From JBNJGB01 sp051747385 (GTDB lineage Bacteria > Myxococcota_A > UBA9042 > PHBI01 > JACKFB01), in assembly GCA_051747385.1 (NCBI GenBank), contig JBNJGB010000023.1:1-64000 (forward strand): 64,000 nucleotides of DNA, read 5' to 3'. The notes below the pieces were generated by a model. It was not told the DNA's origin. It was given only the letters and a program-made list of their open reading frames with translations, and made no database searches. Positions 24,692 to 33,041 of this stretch are shown here, one piece after another (the stretch's first letter is position 1; the number at the start of each line of letters is the position of its first letter). The translations under genes and the position numbers were made by a program.

Positions 24692-25972
24692 CTAGGCGGG
24701 CTCGCGGCCGATCGTGGCGCCGAGGGCGCGCAGCTTCGCGTCGACGCCTTCGTAGCCGCGGTCGATCTGGCGGATGTTGTAGATGGTCGACGTCCCCTTC
24801 GCCGCCAGGGCCGCGATGAGCAGCGCCATGCCGGCGCGGACGTCCGGGCTCTCGAGGGTGGCCCCATAGAGCTGGGACGGCCCGACCACCACGATGCGGT
24901 GGGGATCGCAGAGGATGATGCTGGCGCCCATGGAGATGAGGGCGTCCGTGAAGAACATCCGGCCCTCGAACATCTTCTCGAAGAACAGCACCGTCCCGTC
25001 GCACTGGGTCGCCACGGTGATGGCGATGGACATGAGGTCCGTCGGGAAGTGCGGCCAGGGCGCGTCGTCGACGCGCGGGATGGCCCCGTGGAGATCGCGC
25101 CGCACGGCCAGGGGCTGATCCGGGTGGATGCGCAGGTAGTCGTCGCCCACCTCCGGGGAGATGCCCAGGCGCGCGAAGGTGTGGAGGATCATCCGAAGCT
25201 CCCGGGGTCGGACGTCCGCGATGGTGATGTCCGAGCGGGTCACCGCCGCGAGGCCCATGAAGCTGCCGATCTCCAGGTAGTCCGGCCCGATGCGGTGGGT
25301 CGTGCCGTGCAGCCGGCGCGCCCCGGTGACCCGGAGCGTGTTCGTCCCGATGCCGCTTATCTCCGCGCCCATGGACACCAGCATCCGGCACAGGCCCTGG
25401 ACGTGGGGCTCGCAGGCGGCGTTCAGGATGGTCGTGGTGCCCTCGGCGCGGGCGGCGGCCATGACGATGTTCTCGGTGGCCGTCACCGACTGCTCGTCCA
25501 GGAAGATCTCCGCACCCTTCAGGCCGTCCCCCTTCAGGACGTAGGTCTCGCCCACCTCCAGGGCGGCGCCGAGGGCCTCCAGTCCGAGGAAGTGCGTGTC
25601 CAGGCGCCGGCGGCCGATCACGTCGCCGCCGGGAGGGGGAAGCTCCACCTCGCCCATGCGCCCCAGCATCGGCCCCGCGAACAGGATGGAGGCCCGGATC
25701 CGCCGACAGAGCGTCGGATCGAGCGTCGTCCCCTTCACCTCCGGCGTGGTGACCCGCACCGTGTCGTCCGCCAGGCGCTCCACCTTGCTGCCCATGGCCT
25801 CGAGGACCTGGAGCATGATCTGGACGTCCGCGATGTCCGGGAGGTTCTTGAGGATCACCGGCTCCGGCGTCAGCAGGCAGGCCGCCAGGACGGGCAGGGC
25901 CTCGTTCTTGCTGCCGCTCGGGCGCACGGTGCCCTCCAGCGACTTCCCTCCCTCGATGACGAAGCGTTCCAT
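24692..25972 (-). CDS. murA: UDP-N-acetylglucosamine 1-carboxyvinyltransferase
   Basis: A 426-residue EPSP-synthase-fold enzyme that commits UDP-GlcNAc to peptidoglycan synthesis. The substrate motif PSGSKNEALPVLAA is present. The active-site loop reads PPPGGDVIGRRRLDTHF; at the position of E. coli Cys115 there is Asp117 (GAC codon). Asp at this site is known in Mycobacterium and Chlamydia and prevents alkylation by fosfomycin, so natural fosfomycin resistance is expected. It lies 40 bases downstream of recF in the dnaA-dnaN-recF-murA-proB block. Confidence 0.95.
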   Translation of the reverse strand: MERFVIEGGKSLEGTVRPSGSKNEALPVLAACLLTPEPVILKNLPDIADVQIMLQVLEAMGSKVERLADDTVRVTTPEVKGTTLDPTLCRRIRASILFAGPMLGRMGEVELPPPGGDVIGRRRLDTHFLGLEALGAALEVGETYVLKGDGLKGAEIFLDEQSVTATENIVMAAARAEGTTTILNAACEPHVQGLCRMLVSMGAEISGIGTNTLRVTGARRLHGTTHRIGPDYLEIGSFMGLAAVTRSDITIADVRPRELRMILHTFARLGISPEVGDDYLRIHPDQPLAVRRDLHGAIPRVDDAPWPHFPTDLMSIAITVATQCDGTVLFFEKMFEGRMFFTDALISMGASIILCDPHRIVVVGPSQLYGATLESPDVRAGMALLIAALAAKGTSTIYNIRQIDRGYEGVDAKLRALGATIGREPA

Positions 25973-26012
25973 GGTCTCCCCGAGCCGGCTTGAACGTGGT
26001 CGTGATCGACCC

Positions 26013-27137
26013 CTACGCGGTCGCCTCGTCTACCACCTCGATCGCGCCGCCCGCCACCCGGAAGACCCGGGAGGCCCCCTCCACGCGAATCCAGGCGCGA
26101 TCGGTCGTGGTGATGAACACCTGCCCGCCGGCGTGGTCCAAAAAGCGCATGAGCTGGGCGTTCCGCTCCCGGTCCAGCTCGCTGGAGACGTCGTCCAGCA
26201 GGAGGACGGGCGGCCCGCCGAGGACGGTCTCCGCGAGCTGGAGCTCCGCGATCTTCAGGGCGAGGGCGAAGGCCCGGTGCTGCCCCTGGCTGGCGTGGAT
26301 CCGCGCCGGGTGGCCGTCCAGGGTGAACACCAGGTCGTCCACGTGGGGCCCGGAGCCGGTGTAGCCGCGGCGACGATCCCGCTGGAGCGTCCGCTGGGAG
26401 CGCTCCCGCAACCGCCCGGCCAGCGCGGCCTCGTCCAGGCCCTCCTCGACGCCCCGGGCTCCGTCGTAGCGGACGCCGAGCTCGTGATCCCCGCCGGTGA
26501 TGCGCCGGAACGCCTCCTCGAAGACGGGCCGGAAGCCGGCGAGGAAGCGGAGGCGACGATCCAGCACCCGCGCGCCGCGCCTCACCAGCTCCTCGTCGAA
26601 GCTCTCGAGCACGGACGGGGCCAGCGCGCCGTCGGGAGCCTCCCGCAGGAGCCGGTTCCGGCTCCGGAGCGCCCGGACGTAGGCCCGCATGTCGTCGAGA
26701 TAGGCCGGGTAGAGGTTGAAGATGGCCCGATCGAGGAATCTCCGGCGCTCGCCGGGTCCGCCCTTGGTGAGGGCCAGGTCCTCCGGGCCGAAGATCACCA
26801 CGTGGAGGTGGCCGAAGTACTCGGTCAGGCGCGGGACGGTCTTGCCGTCGACGGCCGCGCGCTTGCCCTTCGGGGTGAGCTCCACCCCCATCTTCCGGAC
26901 GACGCCGCGGCGCTCCACCTCGCCCCGGACCCAGGCGGACTCGGCGTCCCAGCGGACGAGCATCCGCGTCTTGGACTCCCGGAAGCTCTGCAGCGTACCC
27001 AGGAGATAGATCGCCTCCAGGAGGTTCGTCTTCCCCTGCCCGTTGTTCCCCTCGAGGATGTTGAAGCGGGGGTGCGGGTCCAGCCTCAGGGGCTCCAGGT
27101 TCCGGAAGTTCTCGCACTCGAGGGCGAGGAGGTGCAC
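26013..27137 (-). CDS. recF: DNA replication and repair protein RecF
   Basis: A 374-residue SMC-like ABC ATPase that helps load RecA at single-strand gaps. Walker A GNNGQGKTN, signature ASQGQHRAFALALKIAE and Walker B VLLLDDVSSELD are all present. A GTG start at 27137 follows AGGGAG and gives the expected N terminus (HLLALECENFRNL). It is 17 bases after dnaN, the classic origin order. Confidence 0.95.
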   Translation of the reverse strand: MHLLALECENFRNLEPLRLDPHPRFNILEGNNGQGKTNLLEAIYLLGTLQSFRESKTRMLVRWDAESAWVRGEVERRGVVRKMGVELTPKGKRAAVDGKTVPRLTEYFGHLHVVIFGPEDLALTKGGPGERRRFLDRAIFNLYPAYLDDMRAYVRALRSRNRLLREAPDGALAPSVLESFDEELVRRGARVLDRRLRFLAGFRPVFEEAFRRITGGDHELGVRYDGARGVEEGLDEAALAGRLRERSQRTLQRDRRRGYTGSGPHVDDLVFTLDGHPARIHASQGQHRAFALALKIAELQLAETVLGGPPVLLLDDVSSELDRERNAQLMRFLDHAGGQVFITTTDRAWIRVEGASRVFRVAGGAIEVVDEATA

Positions 27138-27154
27138 TCGGGCTCCCTGGCTCC

Positions 27155-28288
27155 TCAGATGCGCATGGGCATGACGACGAACAGCGCGCCCGGCTCGTCG
27201 GGGGCCGTGACGACCGTCGGGCTGAACGCGTCGTTGCACTCCAGGAGGACCTTGTCGCCCTTGAGCACGTTCAGGACCTCGAGGAGGTAGACGTAGTTGT
27301 AGCCGACCACGAGGCCTTCGCCGTCGTAGTCCACCTCGATCTCGTCTCGGCCCTCGCCGTAGTCGGGGTTCGACGTGGTGAAGGCCATCTTGCCCGGCCC
27401 GAGCTCCATCTTGACGATGTAGGTCTTGCTGCTCGTCAGGATGGCGATGCGGCGGACCGCCTGGATCATCGCCTTGCGGTCGACCTCCACCTTCACCGGG
27501 CTGCTCGGCGGGATGACCCGCTCGTAGTCCGGGTAGGTGTCCTCGATCTGGCGGACGGTGAACGTGGTTCCACCGGCGCGGAAGAGGATGTAACCCTCCG
27601 CGAAGCCGACCTGGACCGTGTCGTCGTCGCCCTCGAGCAGGCGCCGGACCTCCTGGACGCCCTTCTTGTGGACGATGGCCTGGTGCTGGGAGCCCTCGTA
27701 GCCCTCGATCTCCACGTCGGTCTCCACCTGGGAGAGGCGGTGGCCGTCGGTGGACACCATGGTGAGGCGCGCGCGGCCCTCCTCGCCGGGACCCACCTTG
27801 AAGAAGACGCCGTTGAGGTTCATCCGCGTCTCGTCGTCGGACACCGAGAAGGCGGTCTTCTCCACGAGGTCCTTCAAGGTCCCCCTGGGGATGCCCAACC
27901 ACTGGACCTCCGTGGGGGCGGCGATCTCCGGGAAGTCGTCCGGGTTGATGCCCGCGAGCTTGAAGGTGCTCCGGCCGGCGGTCACCTCCACCCAGTGGTT
28001 GTCGAGGGTGCGGAGGTGGACGGACGGGGAGTCGAGGCTCTTGACCACGTCGAACAGGCTCTTGCCGTTGATGCAGGCGGTCCCACCCTGCAGCACCTTC
28101 GCCTTCAGGTCCGCCTGCAGGACCACGTCGTAGTCCGTACCCGTGATCTTCACCGTGCCGTCTCCGGCCGGCTCCACCAGCAGGTGGCTGAGCACGTTCA
28201 CCGTGCTCTTGCGGTCGACGACGCCCTGGGCCTTGTAGAGGGTGCCCAGGAAGGCGGTTCGGTCGATCTCCATCTCGAGCGTCGCCAT
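27155..28288 (-). CDS. dnaN: DNA polymerase III beta sliding clamp
   Basis: 377 residues with three clamp subdomains. It starts MATLEMEIDRTAFLGTLYKA and ends with the family-typical FVVMPMRI. Recognisable are LPILSHLL-like NVLSHLLVEP, FKLAGINPDDFPEI and DYERVIPPSSP. It encircles DNA and tethers polymerase III. Unlike the usual close spacing, 2 kb separates it from dnaA, occupied by the DnaA-box cluster and a decayed transposase. Confidence 0.97.
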   Translation of the reverse strand: MATLEMEIDRTAFLGTLYKAQGVVDRKSTVNVLSHLLVEPAGDGTVKITGTDYDVVLQADLKAKVLQGGTACINGKSLFDVVKSLDSPSVHLRTLDNHWVEVTAGRSTFKLAGINPDDFPEIAAPTEVQWLGIPRGTLKDLVEKTAFSVSDDETRMNLNGVFFKVGPGEEGRARLTMVSTDGHRLSQVETDVEIEGYEGSQHQAIVHKKGVQEVRRLLEGDDDTVQVGFAEGYILFRAGGTTFTVRQIEDTYPDYERVIPPSSPVKVEVDRKAMIQAVRRIAILTSSKTYIVKMELGPGKMAFTTSNPDYGEGRDEIEVDYDGEGLVVGYNYVYLLEVLNVLKGDKVLLECNDAFSPTVVTAPDEPGALFVVMPMRI

Positions 28289-28374
28289 GGCGTGCTCACC
28301 TCGTGCCGGGGGATCCGCGCGCTACGCTACGTTCCGTGGGGAACGGTCTATAGCAGAGGGATGGTCAGTCGGGA

Positions 28375-28715
28375 AAGTAGGCCCTGTGGACGATGTGGAT
28401 GCCGGCCGCAGGTCACCGGGATCAAAGTGCATCCTCTGCCTCTGGAGATGTGGACAACCCTGGGGAGGAGTCCGAGCGCTTCTTGTGGATCATTCGGTGG
28501 CCCGAGTCGTCCCCAGTCGATCCACCGTCTCCCCACAGGCTCTCCACGCGTAATCCACAGGGCCCTGTGGAAAGATCGCAAGTGACCGATTTTCTTGACG
28601 CCGCCTCCGGGATCCCGGGGAGGCCCCCAGACCCGTGAACATGGGACGGAGGGCGGCCGAGTGGGTGCTCGGTCCCCAGCTGGAGGAAATCCACAGGCCT
28701 GTGGAAAACCCGTGT
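28375..28715. other. Candidate oriC: cluster of DnaA-box-like sites
   Basis: About eight 9-mers ending TCCACA or starting TGTGGA lie within 340 bases. Close matches to TTATCCACA: TAATCCACA (28551-28559, plus), TTGTCCACA (minus, 28449-28457), TTTTCCACA (minus, 28700-28708), AAATCCACA (28687-28695, plus), CTTTCCACA (minus, 28566-28574), TGATCCACA (minus, 28484-28492). Two pairs form perfect palindromes: TCCACAGGGCCCTGTGGA (28554-28571) and TCCACAGGCCTGTGGA (28690-28705). It sits upstream of dnaN, a standard origin site. A short T-rich patch (28589-28595) is nearby, but no long AT-rich unwinding region is visible here. Confidence 0.7.
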
Positions 28716-28813
28716 GGAGTGTCCGTCGTCCGGAGGGGTTACGGGGGTTTCCAGTCGACGATCCGCTCCCGCCGGGGTATCCGCTGCGCGGACGAGGACG
28801 CCCACGGTCCCGG

Positions 28814-28855
28814 GCACCGGTCGCGTGTCCTGGGACGGCGGGCTTCCAGCCCGCC
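28814..28855. repeat. Family E repeat, copy 2, with REP-like hairpin
   Basis: Bases 28814-28843 match the reverse complement of 22041-22070 with two differences. The right part forms a perfect 8-bp stem (GGCGGGCT 28837-28844 with AGCCCGCC 28848-28855) and a 3-base loop, like REP sequences. It sits between the DnaA-box cluster and the transposase remnant. Confidence 0.6.
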
Positions 28856-28989
28856 AGACGTGCCGTGGCTCACGGCTGGGCTGGGACAGCCTGGGCCCCC
28901 TCCGGCTCCCGACGGTCGCCGGAGAATCAGCAGGTTCGGCGGAGGGTTCTCGAGCGTCGAGATGCGCGGAAGCGGCCGGGAAGGATGCA

Positions 28990-30165
28990 GACACGACCCG
29001 GTACCTGGTGATCCACGCACACTTCGTTCGGCTGTGTACGGACGAGGGCATCGCTGGCCCGGGTGATGCGGTGTGGGGCACGGACAGCACACCCATGTGG
29101 TGCTACGGCGCGGCGCTCGACACGGTGCGCCTGCTCGGCGACGGCGTGCGCCGGTTGGCGCGACTGTAGGCACGAGCCCGCAAGGTCGGCGTCCTTGGGG
29201 TGGCCGAGGACTGGGCTCTGGGCGAGCTGGTCGCCGCCAAGAGCACCAAGGGGGGCATCGATGTCGACTGGCACGATCGTGAGGCCCGGGCGGATGTGCT
29301 CGATGCCCTCGCTCGGGGTGTCGTCGGGGCCGTCGAAGACGTGCGGCGTCATGTGATGGAAGTACCCCGCAGCAAGCGAAAGAGGCTGCTCAAGCTCTGC
29401 CGCCACCTGCTGATGGTGATCGACCAGAACCTCGAAAGCGATGAACAAGGGCGCCTGATCGTGGCCCGGAAAGTGGCTCCAGGTCGCCTCGCGAGCCTGA
29501 CCGACCCGGAAGCCCGACATGGACGGAAGAGCCACGGTCACGCCTCGACTCGTGCGCCGGGCCAAAGAGCTGCTCGACGGGTTCGAGCAACTCCTGGCGG
29601 ATACGGCCTACGGGGCGCGCAGCTCCGGCATGAACTCGCACACGTCCCCGGTGTCCACGTCCTGGCCCCGCCTCCGGTCGGCGGCCATCCGAAGGGGCGC
29701 CTGGCGAAGCAGGACTTCTCGATCGACTTCGGCGAGCAGAGAGCGACGTGTCCCCAGGGTGTGGCGGCGACCAGCCGGGACATGATCCGAGACGCCGAGC
29801 ACAAGCGGCTCGCGTGGCGCTTCCACTGGAGCCGCGAGGACTGCGATGAGTGCCCACTGCGGGACCTGTGCTTGGCCCGGGGGGCCCGGCGCAAACGCCT
29901 GAAGTTCCACGCCTACGAGCGTGAGCTCCGCCGGGCGAGAGATGACTGGGACGACCCGGAAGTTCGGCGCGCCTACAAGCAACGCAGCCAGCATGAACGC
30001 CTGATCAACCGCCTTACCCGTCATGGGGCCCGCAAGGCCCGCTCTTGGGGTTTATCCCCTGCCAACTGCCAGGCCCATGCGATCGCCATGGCCGGAAACC
30101 TCACCCTGCTCGCACGGCGCCTCGCCGAATTCGACAAGCCTCCGGCCCTTGCTCACGTCGCGTAG
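28990..30165 (+). pseudogene. Decayed IS1182-like transposase between dnaA and dnaN
   Basis: Recognisable pieces: GTDSTPMWCYGAALDTVRLL (about 29080-29140), LVAAKSTKGGIDVDWHD, a middle HLLMVIDQNLESDEQGRLI, SLTDPEARHGRKS, and a C terminus with TCPQGVAATSRDM, CDECPLRDLCL and an Arg-rich end, as in IS1182 DDE transposases. An in-frame TAG (29167-29169) interrupts it. Near 29520 the homology jumps to another frame (FEQLLADTAYGARSS) and returns by about 29650, and part of the DDE core between DPEARHGRKS and the LADTAYG segment seems deleted. The 5' end is unrecognisable, and no terminal inverted repeats were found. Not functional. Confidence 0.8.
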
Positions 30166-30302
30166 ACTCCACCACCGACCACGACGACAACGCCAGCCAC
30201 ACACGAAATCGCCGGCCGTTTCGCCGAGGCGCACAGCTGCGCCCGCTACCAGCCGGATGCAGGCCGTCTCAGGACCCAGGAAACGACAAACGCCGAACGC
30301 TG

Positions 30303-31652
30303 CTAGCGCATCAGCTCGTTGCGCAGGCCGTCGATGCGGCCCCGGAGGTCGGGGTCGGCCGTGCGGAGCTTCTCGATGCGCTTGAGCGCGCTCATGACCG
30401 TCGTGTGGTCGCGGCCGCCGAAGAGCTGGCCGATGTGCGGGAGCGACGAGTCCGTCAGCTCCCGGATGAGGAACATGGCCACCTGGCGGGGCACCGTGAT
30501 GTGGCGGTGGCGCCGGGGGCCCTTCAGGTCGCCGATCTTCACCTGGAACTCGCGGGAGGTGGCCTCGATGATGGTCTCGGGCGCCACCTGCTTCATGTTC
30601 TGCTCGACCACGTCGCCGAGCACCGCGTGGGCCATGTCCTCGGTGATGCGCCGCTGGAGGAGCTCCGCGTGGGCGGCCAGGCGCATCAGCGCGCCCTCCA
30701 GCTCCCGGACGTTCCGGGTGATGTGGCGGGCGAGGAGCATGGCCACGTCCTCGTCCATGTCGATCCCGTCCGCCTCGGCCTTGCGCTCCAGGATGGCGAC
30801 GCGGGTCTCGAAGCCCGGGGGCTTGATGTCCGCGATGAGCCCCCACTGGAGCCGGGATCGCAGCCGCTCCTCCATGTCGGGGATCGACTGGGGCACCTGA
30901 TCACTCGTCATCACGATCTGCTTGTGAGCCGAGTGCAGGGTGTTGAACATGTGAAAGAACTCCTCCTGGGTGCGATCCTTGCCCGCGATGAACTGGATGT
31001 CGTCGATGAGCAGCACGTCGCAGTCGTCGCGGTAGCTCGCCCGGAAGGCGTCCATCTCGTTGTTCCGGATGGCCCCGATGAGGTCGTTCACGTAGCTCTC
31101 GGACGTGACGTAGGTCACCCGGGCCGTGGGATCGGCCTCCAGGACTGCGTGGCCGACCGCGTGCAGCAGGTGCGTCTTGCCCAGGCCCACGCCCCCGTAG
31201 ATGAACATCGGGTTGTAGCGGGTCCCCGGGCTCTCTGCGATGGCCCGGGCTGCGGTCTTGGCGAAGCGGCAGTTGGGCCCGTCCACGAACGTCTCGAAGC
31301 GATAGCGCGCCACCAGGTCGGGTTGTCCGGCGGGCGAGGCGGTCCGCGGAGACCCTGGGGACCCCCTCCCGACGAGGTGGAGCGCGGCCTGCTCCGGCTG
31401 CGGACCGGGTACGTCCGGGCTGCGGAAGGTGACGTCGTAGTCCTCCTTCGTCAGCTCCCGAAGCTGGGACCGTATCTCGGGGAGGAAGTTCTCCTCCAGG
31501 CAGCGCCCGTGCGAGTCGTCGGGGACGGACAGGACGATCTCGCAGCGATCGTAGTCCACCTCGTCACAGCGGACGGGCCGGATCCAGTGCATGAAGTCGT
31601 ATGGGCTGACGGACGCCTGGAGCGCGCGTACGGCTTTGTCCCACAGGTCCAA
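30303..31652 (-). CDS. dnaA: Chromosomal replication initiator protein DnaA
   Basis: 449 residues from a TTG start at 31652 (CGAGG seven bases upstream). The N-terminal domain I begins exactly there (LDLWDKAVRALQASVSP); the frame stays open far upstream but without an ATG near. AAA+ domain: Walker A GGVGLGKTH, Walker B LLIDDIQF, sensor FHMFNTLHSAHKQIVMTSD. Domain IV ends with GGRDHTTVMSALKRIEKL, the DnaA-box-binding signature. A GTG further upstream would add a non-homologous extension. It is divergent from rpmH across a 523-base gap. Confidence 0.95.
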   Translation of the reverse strand: MDLWDKAVRALQASVSPYDFMHWIRPVRCDEVDYDRCEIVLSVPDDSHGRCLEENFLPEIRSQLRELTKEDYDVTFRSPDVPGPQPEQAALHLVGRGSPGSPRTASPAGQPDLVARYRFETFVDGPNCRFAKTAARAIAESPGTRYNPMFIYGGVGLGKTHLLHAVGHAVLEADPTARVTYVTSESYVNDLIGAIRNNEMDAFRASYRDDCDVLLIDDIQFIAGKDRTQEEFFHMFNTLHSAHKQIVMTSDQVPQSIPDMEERLRSRLQWGLIADIKPPGFETRVAILERKAEADGIDMDEDVAMLLARHITRNVRELEGALMRLAAHAELLQRRITEDMAHAVLGDVVEQNMKQVAPETIIEATSREFQVKIGDLKGPRRHRHITVPRQVAMFLIRELTDSSLPHIGQLFGGRDHTTVMSALKRIEKLRTADPDLRGRIDGLRNELMR

Positions 31653-31999
31653 CGGGGGCCTCGATACGTTTTCCGGATGAGTGCAGGAAGGCGCACGTAT
31701 ACACTTCGCGATCCCGGAGGAATGCGACGGGTGCACACGACTCGGTGGTTGGGGCTCGAACCGGCGGGGCAGTCGGCTGGATCCTGGAGATCGCGCGCCG
31801 CGAGGGGTGTCGTCGCCGGCTCGAGAAGGCGTCGCGTCCCGCGAGAGGAGCGGGGCGCATCGTTTCGAACATCGGAACGGGTAGCAGACGCTTCGTGCAG
31901 TGGGCAAGGCCGGCCGGAGACCCTCTTCGTACCCCCCGGATGGAACCCCCGGAGATCGGTGTACAAACCCGCGACCAGATCGCGAAACCCTCCCCCGGC

Positions 32000-32038
32000 G
32001 GATCGCCGCTCGGGATCGCACTTCTGGATCGCGCTTTG
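32000..32038. repeat. Three 13-bp direct repeats with GGATCGC in dnaA-rpmH gap
   Basis: GGATCGC occurs at 32000, 32013 and 32026, exactly 13 bases apart, with variable six-base spacers. The remainder of the gene-free 31653-32175 stretch shows no gene; it contains a weak TATACG -10-like site for dnaA (minus strand, about 31697-31702) and the rpmH promoter. The 13-base spacing and GATC core recall the E. coli oriC 13-mers, but these are GC-rich. Confidence 0.5.
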
Positions 32039-32081
32039 ATTCCAGGGAGTTGCAACGGCGGCTCGCGGCCGTGATTGTGGC

Positions 32082-32110
32082 TTGACAGCATCGATCCGCC
32101 GTGATTACTT
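32082..32110 (+). promoter_or_regulatory. Promoter of the rpmH-rnpA-yidD-yidC-khpB operon
   Basis: Perfect -35 TTGACA (32082-32087). With a 17-base spacer the -10 would be TTACTT (32105-32110), a weak match. It ends 65 bases before the rpmH start codon. Confidence 0.55.
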
Positions 32111-32175
32111 CGGCCGCCCTCCGCGCCAGGGCCATCCGCGGACGCCGACGGCACGGAACGTCGAAGGAGGCAGCT

Positions 32176-32325
32176 TTGAAGCGCACCTACCAGCCCAGGA
32201 ACCGCAAGCGCGTGAACAAGCACGGCTATCGTGCACGCAAGGCGACCCACGCCGGTCGCAAGGTGCTCGCCCGCCGCCGCCGGAAGGGCCGCAAGCGGCT
32301 GTCTGTCCAGATCCCGCGGAAGTAG
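32176..32325 (+). CDS. rpmH: 50S ribosomal protein L34
   Basis: 49 residues: KRTYQPRNRKRVNKHGYRAR and the usual Arg/Lys-rich remainder ending SVQIPRK. The start is TTG at 32176, preceded at ideal distance by AAGGAGG (32164-32170); the upstream in-frame ATG lacks homology. It has the standard position opposite dnaA. Confidence 0.95.
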   Translation: MKRTYQPRNRKRVNKHGYRARKATHAGRKVLARRRRKGRKRLSVQIPRK

Positions 32326-32341
32326 CGCCCGTCACGCCCTC

Positions 32342-32800
32342 TTGGCCCCGAGCTCCCGCGGCGAGCACGCCCTTCCCCCGGAGAAGCGCCTCAAGGAACG
32401 GCGCGACTTCCTGCGGATCCAGCGTCGCGGCTACCGGGTGTTCGGCCGACGGTTCATCTACTACTTCGCGCGAGGACGCACGGGGCAAAGCCGTATCGGC
32501 GTCACGGTCTCGCGGAAGGTCGGCAACGCCGTCGTCCGGAACCGGATCAAGCGCCTCGTGCGCGAGGTCTTCCGTCAGCACCCCGAGTTCTTCACCGAGC
32601 CCACCGACCTGGTGGTCATCGCGAAGAAGGGGGTGGACGACTTCAGCTATCACACCATCCGCGACGAGTTCGCTCATGTCATCCCCCGCACCCTCAGGAG
32701 GAAGCGCGACGAGAAGCGTCCTCGGCGCTCCCGTTCGCGCGCTCCGCGGCGCCGATCGGGCCCTGGCCGCGGTGGCTCGCGCGGTGCTGGCGGCGTATAG
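32342..32800 (+). CDS. rnpA: Ribonuclease P protein component
   Basis: About 152 residues with the RnpA core: RLKERRDFLRIQRRG, FIYYFARGRTGQSRIGVTVSRKVGNAVVRNRIKRLVREVFR (RNR motif region) and TDLVVIAKKGVDDFSY. It binds the M1 RNA for tRNA 5' maturation. The start is uncertain; TTG 32342, 16 bases after the rpmH stop, is chosen because no ATG lies closer. The C-terminal 40 residues are an Arg-rich tail overlapping yidD. Confidence 0.9.
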   Translation: MAPSSRGEHALPPEKRLKERRDFLRIQRRGYRVFGRRFIYYFARGRTGQSRIGVTVSRKVGNAVVRNRIKRLVREVFRQHPEFFTEPTDLVVIAKKGVDDFSYHTIRDEFAHVIPRTLRRKRDEKRPRRSRSRAPRRRSGPGRGGSRGAGGV

Positions 32801-33041
32801 CGCCCTCGTCTCTCCGCTCCTTCCGCCTGCCTGTCGCTTCGCCCCCACCTGCTCCTGCTACGCCCGCGAGGCGTACGCCGTGCACGGGTTCCTCGTCGGG
32901 ACGTGGCTGACGGTCCGGCGCCTGGGTCGCTGCCACCCGTGGTGCGAGGGCGGATGGGATCCCGTGCCGGAGGCAGACCCCCTCAAACGAAGATCCGGCC
33001 TCCGGGCCCCTGCCGATCCCCAGGGAATCGAATGTCCATGA
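32772..33041 (+). CDS. yidD: Membrane protein insertion efficiency factor YidD
   Basis: About 89 residues: an amphipathic N-terminal helix then the YidD core SPLLPPACRFAPTCSCYAREA, with three conserved Cys, followed by WLTVRRLGRCHPWCEGGWDPVP. It supports YidC/Sec-dependent insertion at the inner membrane. Starts at GTG 32772 or 32784 are possible inside rnpA, as is ATG 32676 for a longer form. The stop overlaps the yidC start. Confidence 0.88.
   Translation: MARAVLAAYSALVSPLLPPACRFAPTCSCYAREAYAVHGFLVGTWLTVRRLGRCHPWCEGGWDPVPEADPLKRRSGLRAPADPQGIECP

Noticed and set aside
31653..32186. Extended N terminus of DnaA in the open frame up to 32186
   Set aside because: It would overlap the rpmH start and has no DnaA homology; domain I begins exactly at the TTG 31652.
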